Shown here piece by piece: positions 17,385-25,352 of a DNA stretch of 45,952 bases; position 1 is the stretch's first letter; every line of letters starts with the position of its first letter. The notes beneath the pieces were generated by a model. That model saw only the letters and a program-made list of their open reading frames with translations. It was not told the DNA's origin and ran no database searches. Source of the DNA: Desulfobacteraceae bacterium (lineage in GTDB: Bacteria; Desulfobacterota; Desulfobacteria; Desulfobacterales; Desulfosalsimonadaceae); assembly GCA_003597945.1 (NCBI GenBank), contig QZJS01000057.1:1-45952 (forward strand), in the 5' to 3' direction. Both the position numbers and the translations under genes were made by a program.

Positions 17385-18533
17385 ATGACAAACAAAGGGG
17401 CGCTGGCCGGGTTAACCGTTCTGGATCTGTCCCGGCTGCTGCCGGGACCGTTTTGTTCGATGATTCTTTCGGATCACGGGGCGCGGGTGATCGCCATAGA
17501 GGATAAACGTTTTGCTTCCGAGGCCGGGGCCAATGCCGGGGTATACCGGAACAAAAAACACATGACCCTGAACCTGAAAAAAGAAACCGGCCGCAAGATT
17601 TTTCTGGAAATGGCCCGGCAGGCCGATATTATCCTGGAAGGTTTCCGCCCCGGGGTAACCCGACGGCTGGGCGTGGATTATGATACGGTATCGCAAATCA
17701 ATCCGAAGATCATTTACTGTTCCATTACCGGCTACGGGCAAACCGGCCCGTACCGTGACACGGTAGGACATGATGTTAATTATCTCAGCATTGCCGGCGT
17801 TCTGGATCTGATCGGCGTCAAGGACGGTCCTCCCTGCATCCCCGGTATTCAGATTGCCGATATGGCCGGCGGTGCGCTTTATGCGGTGGTCGGTATTCTG
17901 ATGGCCCTGCACGCCCGACAAACCACCGGCCGGGGGCAGTATATCGACATCTCCATGACCGACGGAAGCATGAGTCTGCTGACGCTGGTACTGAGCCTTA
18001 CCAATCTTACCGGACGGCCGGCACGCCGATCCGATTCATTTCTATCCCATCGGTATGCGTGTTACCATGTATATGAAACCGCGGACCATCGATATCTCTC
18101 CATCGGCGCGGTTGAAAACCGTTTCTGGAAAACCATCTGTGATTATTTCAACGTTCCGGAATATATTCCCCTCCAGTATGATGAGGCGCGGAGACAAGAA
18201 ATTTTTGATTTCATGGAAAATCAATTCCGGCAAAAGACCCTTTCTGAGTGGGAACTTGAACTGGCTGATCTCGAGATCTGCTGGGCCCCGGTGAGAACCG
18301 TGGATGAGGCCATGGCCTCTGAGCTGTTTAAAGCGCGTGAAATGGTTGTAGAGATCAGGGATGACAAGGGGCATGATTCAAAGGGAATCGGCACCCCGGT
18401 CAAGCTGAGCGACACGCCGGGTTCGGTGCGGACGCCGCCGCCTGGCTTTGGTGAAAACACAAAAGAGATCTTAAGATCTTTCGGCTATTCCAATGACAGC
18501 ATTAAAGAATGGGAAGCATCCGGAGTGATCTGA
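17385..18533 (+). CDS. alpha-methylacyl-CoA racemase-like / family III CoA-transferase
   Basis: This 382-residue protein belongs to the CaiB/BaiF family. Its GHDVNY (His129), QIADMAGG (Asp159) and GAVENRF (Glu244) line up with the His/Asp/Glu set of alpha-methylacyl-CoA racemases; family III CoA-transferases share the Asp, so the transferase alternative stays open. A racemase would convert (R)- to (S)-2-methylacyl-CoA, which is needed before dehydrogenation of branched or sterol side chains; a transferase would activate the acid. The ATG at 17385 follows AGGAG by 7 bases; a TTG 13 codons upstream is less likely. It is divergent from the MFE-2-like gene and shares its control region. Confidence 0.83.
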   Translation: MTNKGALAGLTVLDLSRLLPGPFCSMILSDHGARVIAIEDKRFASEAGANAGVYRNKKHMTLNLKKETGRKIFLEMARQADIILEGFRPGVTRRLGVDYDTVSQINPKIIYCSITGYGQTGPYRDTVGHDVNYLSIAGVLDLIGVKDGPPCIPGIQIADMAGGALYAVVGILMALHARQTTGRGQYIDISMTDGSMSLLTLVLSLTNLTGRPARRSDSFLSHRYACYHVYETADHRYLSIGAVENRFWKTICDYFNVPEYIPLQYDEARRQEIFDFMENQFRQKTLSEWELELADLEICWAPVRTVDEAMASELFKAREMVVEIRDDKGHDSKGIGTPVKLSDTPGSVRTPPPGFGENTKEILRSFGYSNDSIKEWEASGVI

Positions 18534-18656
18534 GAGATTTTATAAAGTAACGCATCCTGAGCACGAATCATATTCCAAAAACTGATTATCGGTTTTCCGG
18601 AACCGGTTTGATCGGCCACCAGGCAAAGGCGCGCGATCATTTGAAAGGCAAAACAT

Positions 18657-19274
18657 ATGGCATCATCTCTTGAAAAGGCAAAACAGAACCCGGACTCCAT
18701 GAAGGCGAAAATCCTGACCGCGGCCCGGAGAATCTTCGGCGAATACGGTTTTCACGGCACCACAACGCGCATGATCGCAAAAGCCGTTGATATCGATATT
18801 TCAACGCTCTATTATCACTGGGGGGAGAAAGGGGATCTTTATGAGGCGGTGATCCGGGACATCAGCGAGGGACTGCGCCAGAAGCTCATTGAAGTCGAGA
18901 AAATCGTCAAGGGCCGGCCCCTTGAGGAGCGTCTTGAAATCGCCATCGAGGAGATGTCGGATTATCTGTTCGCCAATCCCGAAATATCCAACATCACCCT
19001 GTTCCGCTATTTCACAAAGACCCGGCACGGCAGCATTTTTGACTTCAAGGTGCCGGAATACATCGGCGACATCGCCTATTCCATGGGGCTTTCCAGCGAC
19101 CGGAAAAATGTCCCCAATGACGCGAAAATGAAAGTGCTGGCCATCATGAACGCCATCCACAACTTTGTTTCCGGAGAAAATTTTTTCCGGCCCATGTTGG
19201 GCGTCGACCGGGAAACCTATATCCGGATGTCAAAAGAGACGCTGAAATTTTTCAACCTGTCGGCGTTTACCTGA
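18657..19274 (+). CDS. TetR/AcrR family transcriptional regulator
   Basis: A 205-residue regulator whose N-terminal helix-turn-helix (about residues 30-60) reads GTTTRMIAKAVDIDISTLYY and is typical of TetR proteins; the C-terminal ligand domain is all-helical and not diagnostic. It lies 123 bases after the AMACR-like gene on the same strand and faces the fusion-protein operon across the shared control region, so an acyl-CoA-responsive repressor of the island is the simplest reading (inference). The ribosome site is weak (AAAGG). Confidence 0.88.
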   Translation: MASSLEKAKQNPDSMKAKILTAARRIFGEYGFHGTTTRMIAKAVDIDISTLYYHWGEKGDLYEAVIRDISEGLRQKLIEVEKIVKGRPLEERLEIAIEEMSDYLFANPEISNITLFRYFTKTRHGSIFDFKVPEYIGDIAYSMGLSSDRKNVPNDAKMKVLAIMNAIHNFVSGENFFRPMLGVDRETYIRMSKETLKFFNLSAFT

Positions 19275-19305
19275 TCCGGTTGAATCAAAAATCCTTTTAT
19301 CTCTT

Positions 19306-19429
19306 GACGGCCTTGTAAAAAGTCCAATATCTGCGTTACGCGCAATCTCTCAGAATTTCACGTACGCTAAGTACGCTGCCTTCTTCGATATTGCGCAAGC
19401 CTTGATCTTGAACTTTTTACAAGGCCGTC
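19306..19429. repeat. palindromic interspersed-type element with 18-bp terminal inverted repeats
   Basis: The element has perfect 18-bp terminal inverted repeats (19306-19323 and 19412-19429), further imperfect pairing inside (shared GCGCAAT cores) and a central CGTAC-N5-GTACG palindrome at 19361-19375. It lies between the convergent TetR and ECI-like genes and carries no coding capacity. The architecture fits a MITE- or REP-like repeat family; as RNA it would fold into a long hairpin that could end transcription from both sides. Only one copy is in the window. Confidence 0.75.
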
Positions 19430-19497
19430 CGATGGCGACTTTCTACGAGACTATCATCTCTTGTCCCATCCGCAAACTCGGATTTGAGGAAAACAAA

Positions 19498-20220
19498 TCA
19501 ATCCAGGACCATCAGATTCAGTGAATCGATGTATTCGGTGTCCTGTGCGTCCATGATCTCTATTATCCGCCGGTGCATCCGCTGTTTATGCTCTCCGAAG
19601 ATGCCCCGTTTCTTCTGAAAGCTCCGGGCGAAGGTAAGGGCTTCTTCCATAAGCGACGCGGCATCCGGGCACGCCTTTTGAATCACATGACTGGTCTCAA
19701 GCTCGGCCGCGGCGGCTCTTTTTCCGGTCAGTTTCAATTCATTGAACTTGTATTCGGGAATGGCCTTGCGCACAAACGCGATCATGCCGGGAAGAAAGGG
19801 GATACCCAGATCGACTTCCGGAAAACAGAAATAACCCCTGTCGGCCTTCATGAACCGGAAATCACACGCGCATGACAGTATGGCCCCGTTTCCGAAAGCG
19901 TGACCGTTGATGGCGGCGATGACCGGCACCGGCAGGGTCAGAATTTTTTTAAATACCGCGTTCATGCCGTACATGAAATCCTTGATGTTTCCAAAAGCCT
20001 GGTTCTGCATCTGGACCCCGAGCCAGTCGATATCGACCCCCAGGGACCAGCAACGGTCGTCCGTGGAAGTGACGACAACGGCCCGGATGTCGGCGTCCGT
20101 CATAATGTCATCAAGGGTCTGAAGCATGATTTTTGAAAATTCAAGATTCTGACGGTTTTCACCGTTGTTCATTGCCACAACGGCGACGGCGCCGTCCTTT
20201 TTCCATTCAACGATCGCCAT
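19498..20220 (-). CDS. enoyl-CoA hydratase/isomerase family protein, ECI (delta3,delta2-enoyl-CoA isomerase)-like
   Basis: A crotonase-fold protein of 240 residues. The oxyanion-hole segment NGHAFGNGAILSCACDFRFM and the following DRGYFCFPEVDLGIPF resemble peroxisomal/plant enoyl-CoA isomerases: the Glu of PEVDLG is present, while the first hydratase Glu position (GNGAIL) has no acid, which favours isomerase over hydratase. Such enzymes shift a 3-enoyl to a 2-enoyl-CoA during oxidation of unsaturated acids. The ATG at 20220 follows AAGGAGG and lies inside the end of the MerR gene (14-base overlap), so the pair is translationally coupled. The gene ends by the palindromic repeat. Confidence 0.82.
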   Translation of the reverse strand: MAIVEWKKDGAVAVVAMNNGENRQNLEFSKIMLQTLDDIMTDADIRAVVVTSTDDRCWSLGVDIDWLGVQMQNQAFGNIKDFMYGMNAVFKKILTLPVPVIAAINGHAFGNGAILSCACDFRFMKADRGYFCFPEVDLGIPFLPGMIAFVRKAIPEYKFNELKLTGKRAAAAELETSHVIQKACPDAASLMEEALTFARSFQKKRGIFGEHKQRMHRRIIEIMDAQDTEYIDSLNLMVLD

Positions 20221-20653
20221 GATGGGCCTCCTTAATAAGTTGCGATGGTTTCCCCGTGCGGATTTCTTCAAGGCGGTTGATGATCTTCTGCTGAATGGCC
20301 AGCAGGTCCTGTTTGAGAATCATCAATTCCTCCATTCGTTCATTGATTTCTTTGAGTTTTCTTTCGCCGAACGCCAGGCTGGTTTTCAACTGTTCGATTT
20401 CATCCTTGTTGAATTCGGCCAGCCCGATCATTTCAGCGATTTCATCCAAGGAATATCCCAGGCGTTTGCCCCTCATGATGAGTTTAAGGCGGGTGCGGTC
20501 CCGTCTGGTATAAACACGGTGATTCCCCTTGGTCCTCCCGGGCAGGATCAAGCCTTTTTCCTCGTAGAAGCGAATGGCGCGGGTGCTGATATCGAGTTGT
20601 TCGGCAATGTCTGAGATGGTCAGCAGGATGTTCTCTTTTGGTTTGTTGTCCAT
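20207..20653 (-). CDS. MerR family transcriptional regulator (LiuR-like)
   Basis: A 148-residue regulator with an N-terminal winged helix (LTISDIAEQLDISTRAIRFYEEKGL...NHRVYTRRDRTRLKLI) and a coiled-coil dimer helix with many Glu/Lys/Leu from about residue 75 to 135. No Cys-rich metal-binding tail is present, so a metal sensor is unlikely. It resembles LiuR-type MerR proteins that control branched-chain and fatty acyl-CoA catabolism. It overlaps the ECI-like gene, its likely target along with itself. Confidence 0.85.
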   Translation of the reverse strand: MDNKPKENILLTISDIAEQLDISTRAIRFYEEKGLILPGRTKGNHRVYTRRDRTRLKLIMRGKRLGYSLDEIAEMIGLAEFNKDEIEQLKTSLAFGERKLKEINERMEELMILKQDLLAIQQKIINRLEEIRTGKPSQLIKEAHHGDR

Positions 20654-20682
20654 GGATGCGGTCCTTTTCGGTTATGGCGTTT

Positions 20683-22020
20683 TTAACATGTCAATTCGCC
20701 GAAAACGGCAAGGGAACTGAGACGACCAACAATACGGCATTTCACCGTGGTGTTTTTGAGCACGTCTTTGCCGTTGATCAACACCCGGATATAATTTTCG
20801 CTGACGCCGGTAAGATGGCCTGTGGCCGGGTCCCGGCGGGATTCAATAACGACGTTTACGGTCTCGCCGATCATTTTTTCATAAAACGCCGCTTTTTTTT
20901 CCAGACCAAGGCGGGTGAGAGTCGCGGCACGGGATTTGATTTTTTGCGGCGACACCTGATCAGAAAAGCGCGCAGCTGGGGCCGGTTCCCGCCGTGAGAA
21001 GGGAAATACGTGAAGATAGGTCACCGGCATGGATTTCAGCAGGGCCAGGGTTTTTTCAAACGCCGCATCGGTTTCCCCGGGAAATCCAACCATCACGTCG
21101 GTGCCGATGGCGGCTTGCGGCATGAGGCGATGGATTTGCATTATCCGCTCGAAAAATATTTCAGAAGAATAGGGCCGGTTCATTTTTTTCAACACGCCAT
21201 TGTCGCCGCTTTGCAACGGGATATGCCAGTGGGGGCAGATGCTCCCTGAATCGACCGCAAATGACAACAGCGCGTCCGTGATTTCAATCGGCTCGATGGA
21301 GCTCAGACGGACGCGCGGGATCAGGTTGTTTTTATGGATATGGGTCAGAAGCTGATGCAGATTCATTGACGGTAAGAAATCGGCGCCCCATCGTCCGATA
21401 TGTATCCCCGTCAGCACCACTTCATGACATCCCTTATCGCCAAAAAATTTAATTTCATCGGCGATGCTTTGCATGGGCCGGCTGCGGCTCGGTCCCCGGG
21501 CATGGGGAACGATGCAGTAAGTGCAGAACTGATCGCAACCATCCTGAATCTTGATAAACGGACGGGAGCGGGCGCCGGTCGCCGGAAATCCGGAATCTCC
21601 AAAAATGCGTTGTGCGCTGATATCGGCGCGGATGATCACCGGTTCGGCGTTTTTAACCGGTAAACCGTTATGGAGGCATTCCGGAAATTTTGTTTTATCC
21701 GCGTTTCCAATGATGTAGTCAATGCCCTCGATCTTTGCCAGTGAACCGGGTTCGGTCTGGGCAAGACAGCCGGTGGCGATAATTACCGCGCCCGGATGGG
21801 CGCGGATAGCGCGGCGGATCATTTGTCGCGACTGCGTGGCGGCTTTTCTGGTCACGGAACAGGTGTTGATGATCACCATGTCCGGGAGGGCGTCCGCTGT
21901 TGTGTTTAACCTTCCGGTTTTGACCCAATCGCCGCGGATCACATCGGATTCATACTGATTAACCTTACATCCAAGGGTTTTTATATGAATCGTTACGGGG
22001 TTGCCCGAGATTTCAGTCAT
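20683..22020 (-). CDS. mtaB: tRNA t6A37 methylthiotransferase MtaB
   Basis: The 445-residue radical-SAM methylthiotransferase starts with the TLGCKVNQYESD motif of the UPF0004 domain; two further Cys (NTCSV, TGCLAQ) complete the auxiliary cluster. The radical-SAM CDQFCTYCIVPHARG motif lies near residue 150, and a C-terminal TRAM-like region follows. MtaB turns t6A37 into ms2t6A37 in ANN-decoding tRNAs. The ATG at 22020 overlaps the mnmA stop by 8 bases (ATGACTGA), favouring it over a GTG four codons upstream. It closes a three-gene sulfur-transfer operon. Confidence 0.9.
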   Translation of the reverse strand: MTEISGNPVTIHIKTLGCKVNQYESDVIRGDWVKTGRLNTTADALPDMVIINTCSVTRKAATQSRQMIRRAIRAHPGAVIIATGCLAQTEPGSLAKIEGIDYIIGNADKTKFPECLHNGLPVKNAEPVIIRADISAQRIFGDSGFPATGARSRPFIKIQDGCDQFCTYCIVPHARGPSRSRPMQSIADEIKFFGDKGCHEVVLTGIHIGRWGADFLPSMNLHQLLTHIHKNNLIPRVRLSSIEPIEITDALLSFAVDSGSICPHWHIPLQSGDNGVLKKMNRPYSSEIFFERIMQIHRLMPQAAIGTDVMVGFPGETDAAFEKTLALLKSMPVTYLHVFPFSRREPAPAARFSDQVSPQKIKSRAATLTRLGLEKKAAFYEKMIGETVNVVIESRRDPATGHLTGVSENYIRVLINGKDVLKNTTVKCRIVGRLSSLAVFGELTC

Positions 22021-23116
22021 TGATAAATCCACCCGCTATGATCAGGTCATCATCATCATAGGCCACCGCAACCTGGCCGGGAGCTACGGCCGGTTGGGGT
22101 TTTAAAAACCGGATCATGGCGGTCTTATCCTCAAGTGGTTCGATTACGGCCGGGACCGCCGTATGCCGGTATCTTATCTGTACCAGAACCGGCATGGAGC
22201 CGGAGGGTTCAGGGAGCATCCAGTTTATATTGACCAGACGGCAATCGGATCGGTAGCGTTCCTCCCTGAATCCCACCGTGACGGTATTTTTTACCGGGTC
22301 GATCCCCAGAACGTAATAGGGCTTTTTTGCAGGACAGTTAAGGCCTTTGCGCTGTCCCACGGTATAGCGGTGAACACCGTTATGTTCGCCGATGATCCTG
22401 CCGGTCGACGTAATGATGGGGCCGGGATTTTCCTGGAACTTCCCGGTGGATGACAGGAAATCAAGATAATCGCCTTCGGCAATAAAACAGATATCCTGGC
22501 TTTCCGACGCGGATAAGGGCTGCAGTCCTTTTTTTCGGGCCAGGTCCCGTACCTGAGTTTTTGTCATCTCCCCGAGGGGAAAAAGGGCAGAAGCAAGTTG
22601 CTGTTGGGACAAAAGAGCCAGGAAATAGGACTGGTCCTTTTCGGCATCCACACCTCTTTTAACGTGATATCGTTTTTGATGGGTTTGCGTGATACGGGCG
22701 TAATGTCCCGAGGCCAGATGGGATGCGCCCAGATCCCTTGCAATATCGGCAACCCGACCGAATTTGATCCGCGCATTGCAGATCATGCAGGGGTTAGGCG
22801 TTTTCCCCGAGATATAATCATCGATGAAATAATCGATAATATGCTGTTGAAAGGCCGGACGACAGTCGACCATCATAATGGGAATGTCGAGCTGCCTGGA
22901 GATGGCCGACATGGGATGGGAGCCGTCCGCATCGAGCTGGAAGCATCCAGCGGAAAGCGTAGCCCCTTGATATAAAAAAGGTGCTTTGGCGTGTGTTTTT
23001 TCATACCCGGTCAGGAAATGGATGCCGATGATGTCTTTGAATTGATGTTTGAGAAGATAAGCGGCCACAAGGGAATCGATGCCGCCGCTGAGCGCAACAG
23101 CTATTTTTCCCGTCAT
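22013..23116 (-). CDS. mnmA: tRNA-specific 2-thiouridylase MnmA
   Basis: This 367-residue protein has the PP-loop SGGIDS at residues 10-15, the catalytic Cys in NPCMICN (about 110) and the second, persulfide-forming Cys in SQDICF (about 210). It makes 2-thiouridine at position 34 of Glu, Gln and Lys tRNAs. A stretch of about 20 residues after GIHFLTGYEK, carrying an extra Cys (SAGCF), looks like an insertion compared with textbook MnmA. Its ATG directly abuts the stop of the NIL-ferredoxin gene and its end overlaps mtaB, so the three genes form a tight unit. Confidence 0.93.
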   Translation of the reverse strand: MTGKIAVALSGGIDSLVAAYLLKHQFKDIIGIHFLTGYEKTHAKAPFLYQGATLSAGCFQLDADGSHPMSAISRQLDIPIMMVDCRPAFQQHIIDYFIDDYISGKTPNPCMICNARIKFGRVADIARDLGASHLASGHYARITQTHQKRYHVKRGVDAEKDQSYFLALLSQQQLASALFPLGEMTKTQVRDLARKKGLQPLSASESQDICFIAEGDYLDFLSSTGKFQENPGPIITSTGRIIGEHNGVHRYTVGQRKGLNCPAKKPYYVLGIDPVKNTVTVGFREERYRSDCRLVNINWMLPEPSGSMPVLVQIRYRHTAVPAVIEPLEDKTAMIRFLKPQPAVAPGQVAVAYDDDDLIIAGGFIND

Positions 23117-23548
23117 TTAAAAAAAGGTTTCGGTTGTGGGTTTGATTTCCATGGCCCGGGTCACACAAGTCGTGATGCACAGCTCGCAGACGCTGCACTT
23201 GTCTTTATCAAAGCCCACGGTCATTTCCGGCCGCTGGACCGCAAGTGCGCCGGTTGGGCAGACCGCCGTGCAGGCGCCGCAGTGGATGCACCGCTCTTCA
23301 TTACGGTTGATCTCTGAAGAGGCGTTTTTAACAATAACGCCCTGATCCTTGAGATACTGGACACCGCTTTTGAAGTTTTTCCGTGATCCCGACAATTCCA
23401 GAACCATGATCCCCTCCTTGCGGGGCAGAATCTTGGCCTTGAGAATATTAAATGTCAGGTCATGAAGCCTGACCAGATTGCAGATCATCGGTTTTTCAAC
23501 CTCTCTGCTCGGAAAATGGAGGACAAGCAGCTTGGAATACAAATTCAT
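23117..23548 (-). CDS. NIL domain plus 2[4Fe-4S] ferredoxin protein
   Basis: A 143-residue protein: a NIL domain (about 1-75) followed by two [4Fe-4S] motifs, CIHCGACTAVCP and CSVCELCITTCV. NIL-ferredoxins are known, together with DUF39 proteins, to convert aspartate semialdehyde and sulfide into homocysteine in methanogens and sulfate reducers; a DUF39 gene lies at the right end of this window. Here it is fused transcriptionally to mnmA (zero spacing), so a role in delivering reduced sulfur or electrons to tRNA thiolation is also possible. GGAGG lies close before the ATG. The 293 bases upstream hold only a terminator and presumably the promoter. Confidence 0.88.
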   Translation of the reverse strand: MNLYSKLLVLHFPSREVEKPMICNLVRLHDLTFNILKAKILPRKEGIMVLELSGSRKNFKSGVQYLKDQGVIVKNASSEINRNEERCIHCGACTAVCPTGALAVQRPEMTVGFDKDKCSVCELCITTCVTRAMEIKPTTETFF

Positions 23549-23772
23549 TCCCTCCGTTGATGAAAAAAATAAATTTCGCTATGGCAATTTATGATGCGCG
23601 TTTTTAAGCCGATCCGAGCCCACAGGAAAATCCGGTCTGAAGCCTCGCCCGACAAGAAGAATGCGGCGCCGCGGTCAGGAAAATGTCTGTCGGCCTGCAC
23701 GGTCTTTCTGTATAGAAATGCATTGGGTATGTCAACAGGAGATCGGAAATCAAGGCTGGCGTCAGGATAAAA

Positions 23773-23807
23773 AGACCGCCGGGAGAGACGGCGCACTCCG
23801 GCGGTCT
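23773..23807 (-). terminator. Rho-independent terminator after the CsgG-like/beta-barrel gene
   Basis: A perfect 10-bp stem (23773-23782 with 23798-23807) and a 15-base loop, followed on the minus strand by TTTTTATCC. It lies about 35 bases past the stop at 23842. The spacer between it and the NIL-ferredoxin gene holds an open frame that I do not believe codes. Confidence 0.8.
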
Positions 23808-23841
23808 GCATAAAGGTAAAAAAGTCAGAGCTTATGCGGTT

Positions 23842-24822
23842 TTAAAACATATACCCGAATGTCAGTTCGCCCACGGGGATGATTTCTTGATCGCTTTTTG
23901 TCGGAGCATTATACTGTTTGTGATCCCAGTCGACATAGGCGGCGCCAAGACCGATGCATACATCCATATTTTCATTTACCACCATCAGGCGATATCCGAG
24001 CATCAGGCCGTAGATCCGTCCAATTTCCGTCAGTCCTTTGTTTTTATCGTCATAATAGGCGCCGGCAACAGCCAGATAAGGGCTGTTTCCCTCTACGTTC
24101 AGATAATAGGAAAGGGCGCCGCCGATACCCGCGTCATTTCCCATGATTTTAACTGACAGATTGTTAAACCGTACTTCAATGCCGCCGCCTAACTCAACAC
24201 CGTCATCACTGGCCACCAGTCCAAGGCGGGGACCAAAACGGAGTGGTTTTTTCGCAACGGCTTTCTTATCGGTTTCTGCATCGCCTTTGACCATGCGTGC
24301 GTAAGCGGCTTCCGCGTCATGGGGAAGAACTGCCATGCCGAGAAGTGTTTTAAGGTTTTCCAGCGGGATTTTTTCAATTACGCCCTGATGATCCCCTTTA
24401 TAATCCGTGACAACATGCTTGATTTCCTGGTTGCTTTCAACGTCGACAAGAATGGTTTCTACGGAATATACGTTATCAATATGACCGTAAATACCATAAA
24501 TCACGTAATCCACGTTGAGCAGTTTTCCATATTCAACCGCGCATGCAAGATTGGTGCATGGCGTCGCGCCGAGTCCTTTTCGCATGGCAATGTTTCTGCT
24601 CATTTCACTGGAAGCCAGAACATCATAGACATCCAACAGATCCAGGGCTTCAGTAAACCGGATGGTAAGGTCTTTGCCTTCGGATTCGCCAATCACGGTG
24701 GAGCCTTCATCCACATGGAGTGATAAGAACGCGCAGCTTGGTTTTTCCGCGCCATATAACGGCACGGTCAGCATAACGAAGCAGCATAAAAATAATAATA
24801 CGGATAGTGGTTTACGATCCAT
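23842..24822 (-). CDS. envelope protein: CsgG/FlgO-like N-terminal domain plus C-terminal beta-barrel-like domain
   Basis: A 326-residue secreted protein. After a signal peptide (hydrophobic core SVLLFLCCFVMLTVPLYGA) comes a domain of about 130 residues with the pattern CTNLACAVEYGKLLNVDYVIYGIYG...VDVESNQEI, as in CsgG/FlgO-like domains that sense or build envelope assemblies. From about residue 185 the pattern changes to alternating amphipathic strands (RFGPRLGLVA, GGGIEVRF, LAVAGAYYD) and ends in Phe, as outer-membrane barrels do. The ATG at 24822 follows AAGGAGAGG. The function is unknown, and no neighbour gives a clue: it stands alone with its own terminator. Confidence 0.65.
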   Translation of the reverse strand: MDRKPLSVLLFLCCFVMLTVPLYGAEKPSCAFLSLHVDEGSTVIGESEGKDLTIRFTEALDLLDVYDVLASSEMSRNIAMRKGLGATPCTNLACAVEYGKLLNVDYVIYGIYGHIDNVYSVETILVDVESNQEIKHVVTDYKGDHQGVIEKIPLENLKTLLGMAVLPHDAEAAYARMVKGDAETDKKAVAKKPLRFGPRLGLVASDDGVELGGGIEVRFNNLSVKIMGNDAGIGGALSYYLNVEGNSPYLAVAGAYYDDKNKGLTEIGRIYGLMLGYRLMVVNENMDVCIGLGAAYVDWDHKQYNAPTKSDQEIIPVGELTFGYMF

Positions 24823-25352
24823 TTCCAACCTCTCCTTGTTGTATAAATTAAGAGTTTGCATGTAATGCCAATCAGGCGATGGTTTTTAACAGTCAAAAGC
24901 GGTTTAGCCGAATGTGAAAAACGTTAATATATTAAATAAATAATCAAGATTTTTCCAAATGCGGTATGTAAATGATTTTTAAAACACGGGTTTGAGAAAA
25001 GTACGAGTTTTGGCTTATATTCTTGTATCATTGTTTCCGGTGCATTTCAATATAATAAAGCTGTTGACGTGGATCTTTTTTAAAAGACAGGCCGTTGGGT
25101 TTAGATAAAAAACTGATATTGATGCTATTATTGATTTAAACGGACCCGAGGCGTGTTGGGAAACCGGTCGAGAATCGTGTATCAAAAAACCGATGATCGG
25201 ATTAGCGAAGGCATGTCAAAGGATTTCAGGAAGGGATGGGTAGAGAAAGGATGGAAAAAAATCAGCGGCAAAGGCTGTTTATTTGCCGCCTTGAGTTGGT
25301 AATTATGCATATGATCCGGCAGGGATCAAGCCGGGTGTCGCATGCAGGAGCT
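24823..25352. other. intergenic region (530 bp), AT-rich, with one terminator
   Basis: This is the longest gene-free stretch of the window. It holds the terminator of the RecA-like gene (25265-25289) and, on the other side, must hold the promoter of the envelope-protein gene, which I could not fix. A minus-strand open frame at 25262-25534 mostly overlaps the RecA-like gene out of frame and has no recognisable content. No RNA gene was recognised, but an unknown small RNA cannot be excluded. Confidence 0.4.
25255..25289 (-). terminator. Rho-independent terminator after the RecA-like ATPase gene
   Basis: A perfect 8-bp stem (25265-25272 with 25282-25289) with a 9-base loop. Read on the minus strand it is followed after a TGA by seven T residues (25255-25261 on the complement). 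It lies about 63 bases past the stop codon at 25353. Confidence 0.85.

Noticed and set aside
23545-23811. An 88-codon minus-strand open frame upstream of the NIL-ferredoxin gene
   Set aside because: It runs through the terminator hairpin at 23773-23807, has an Arg/Ser-rich composition and no ribosome site or homology that I recognise.
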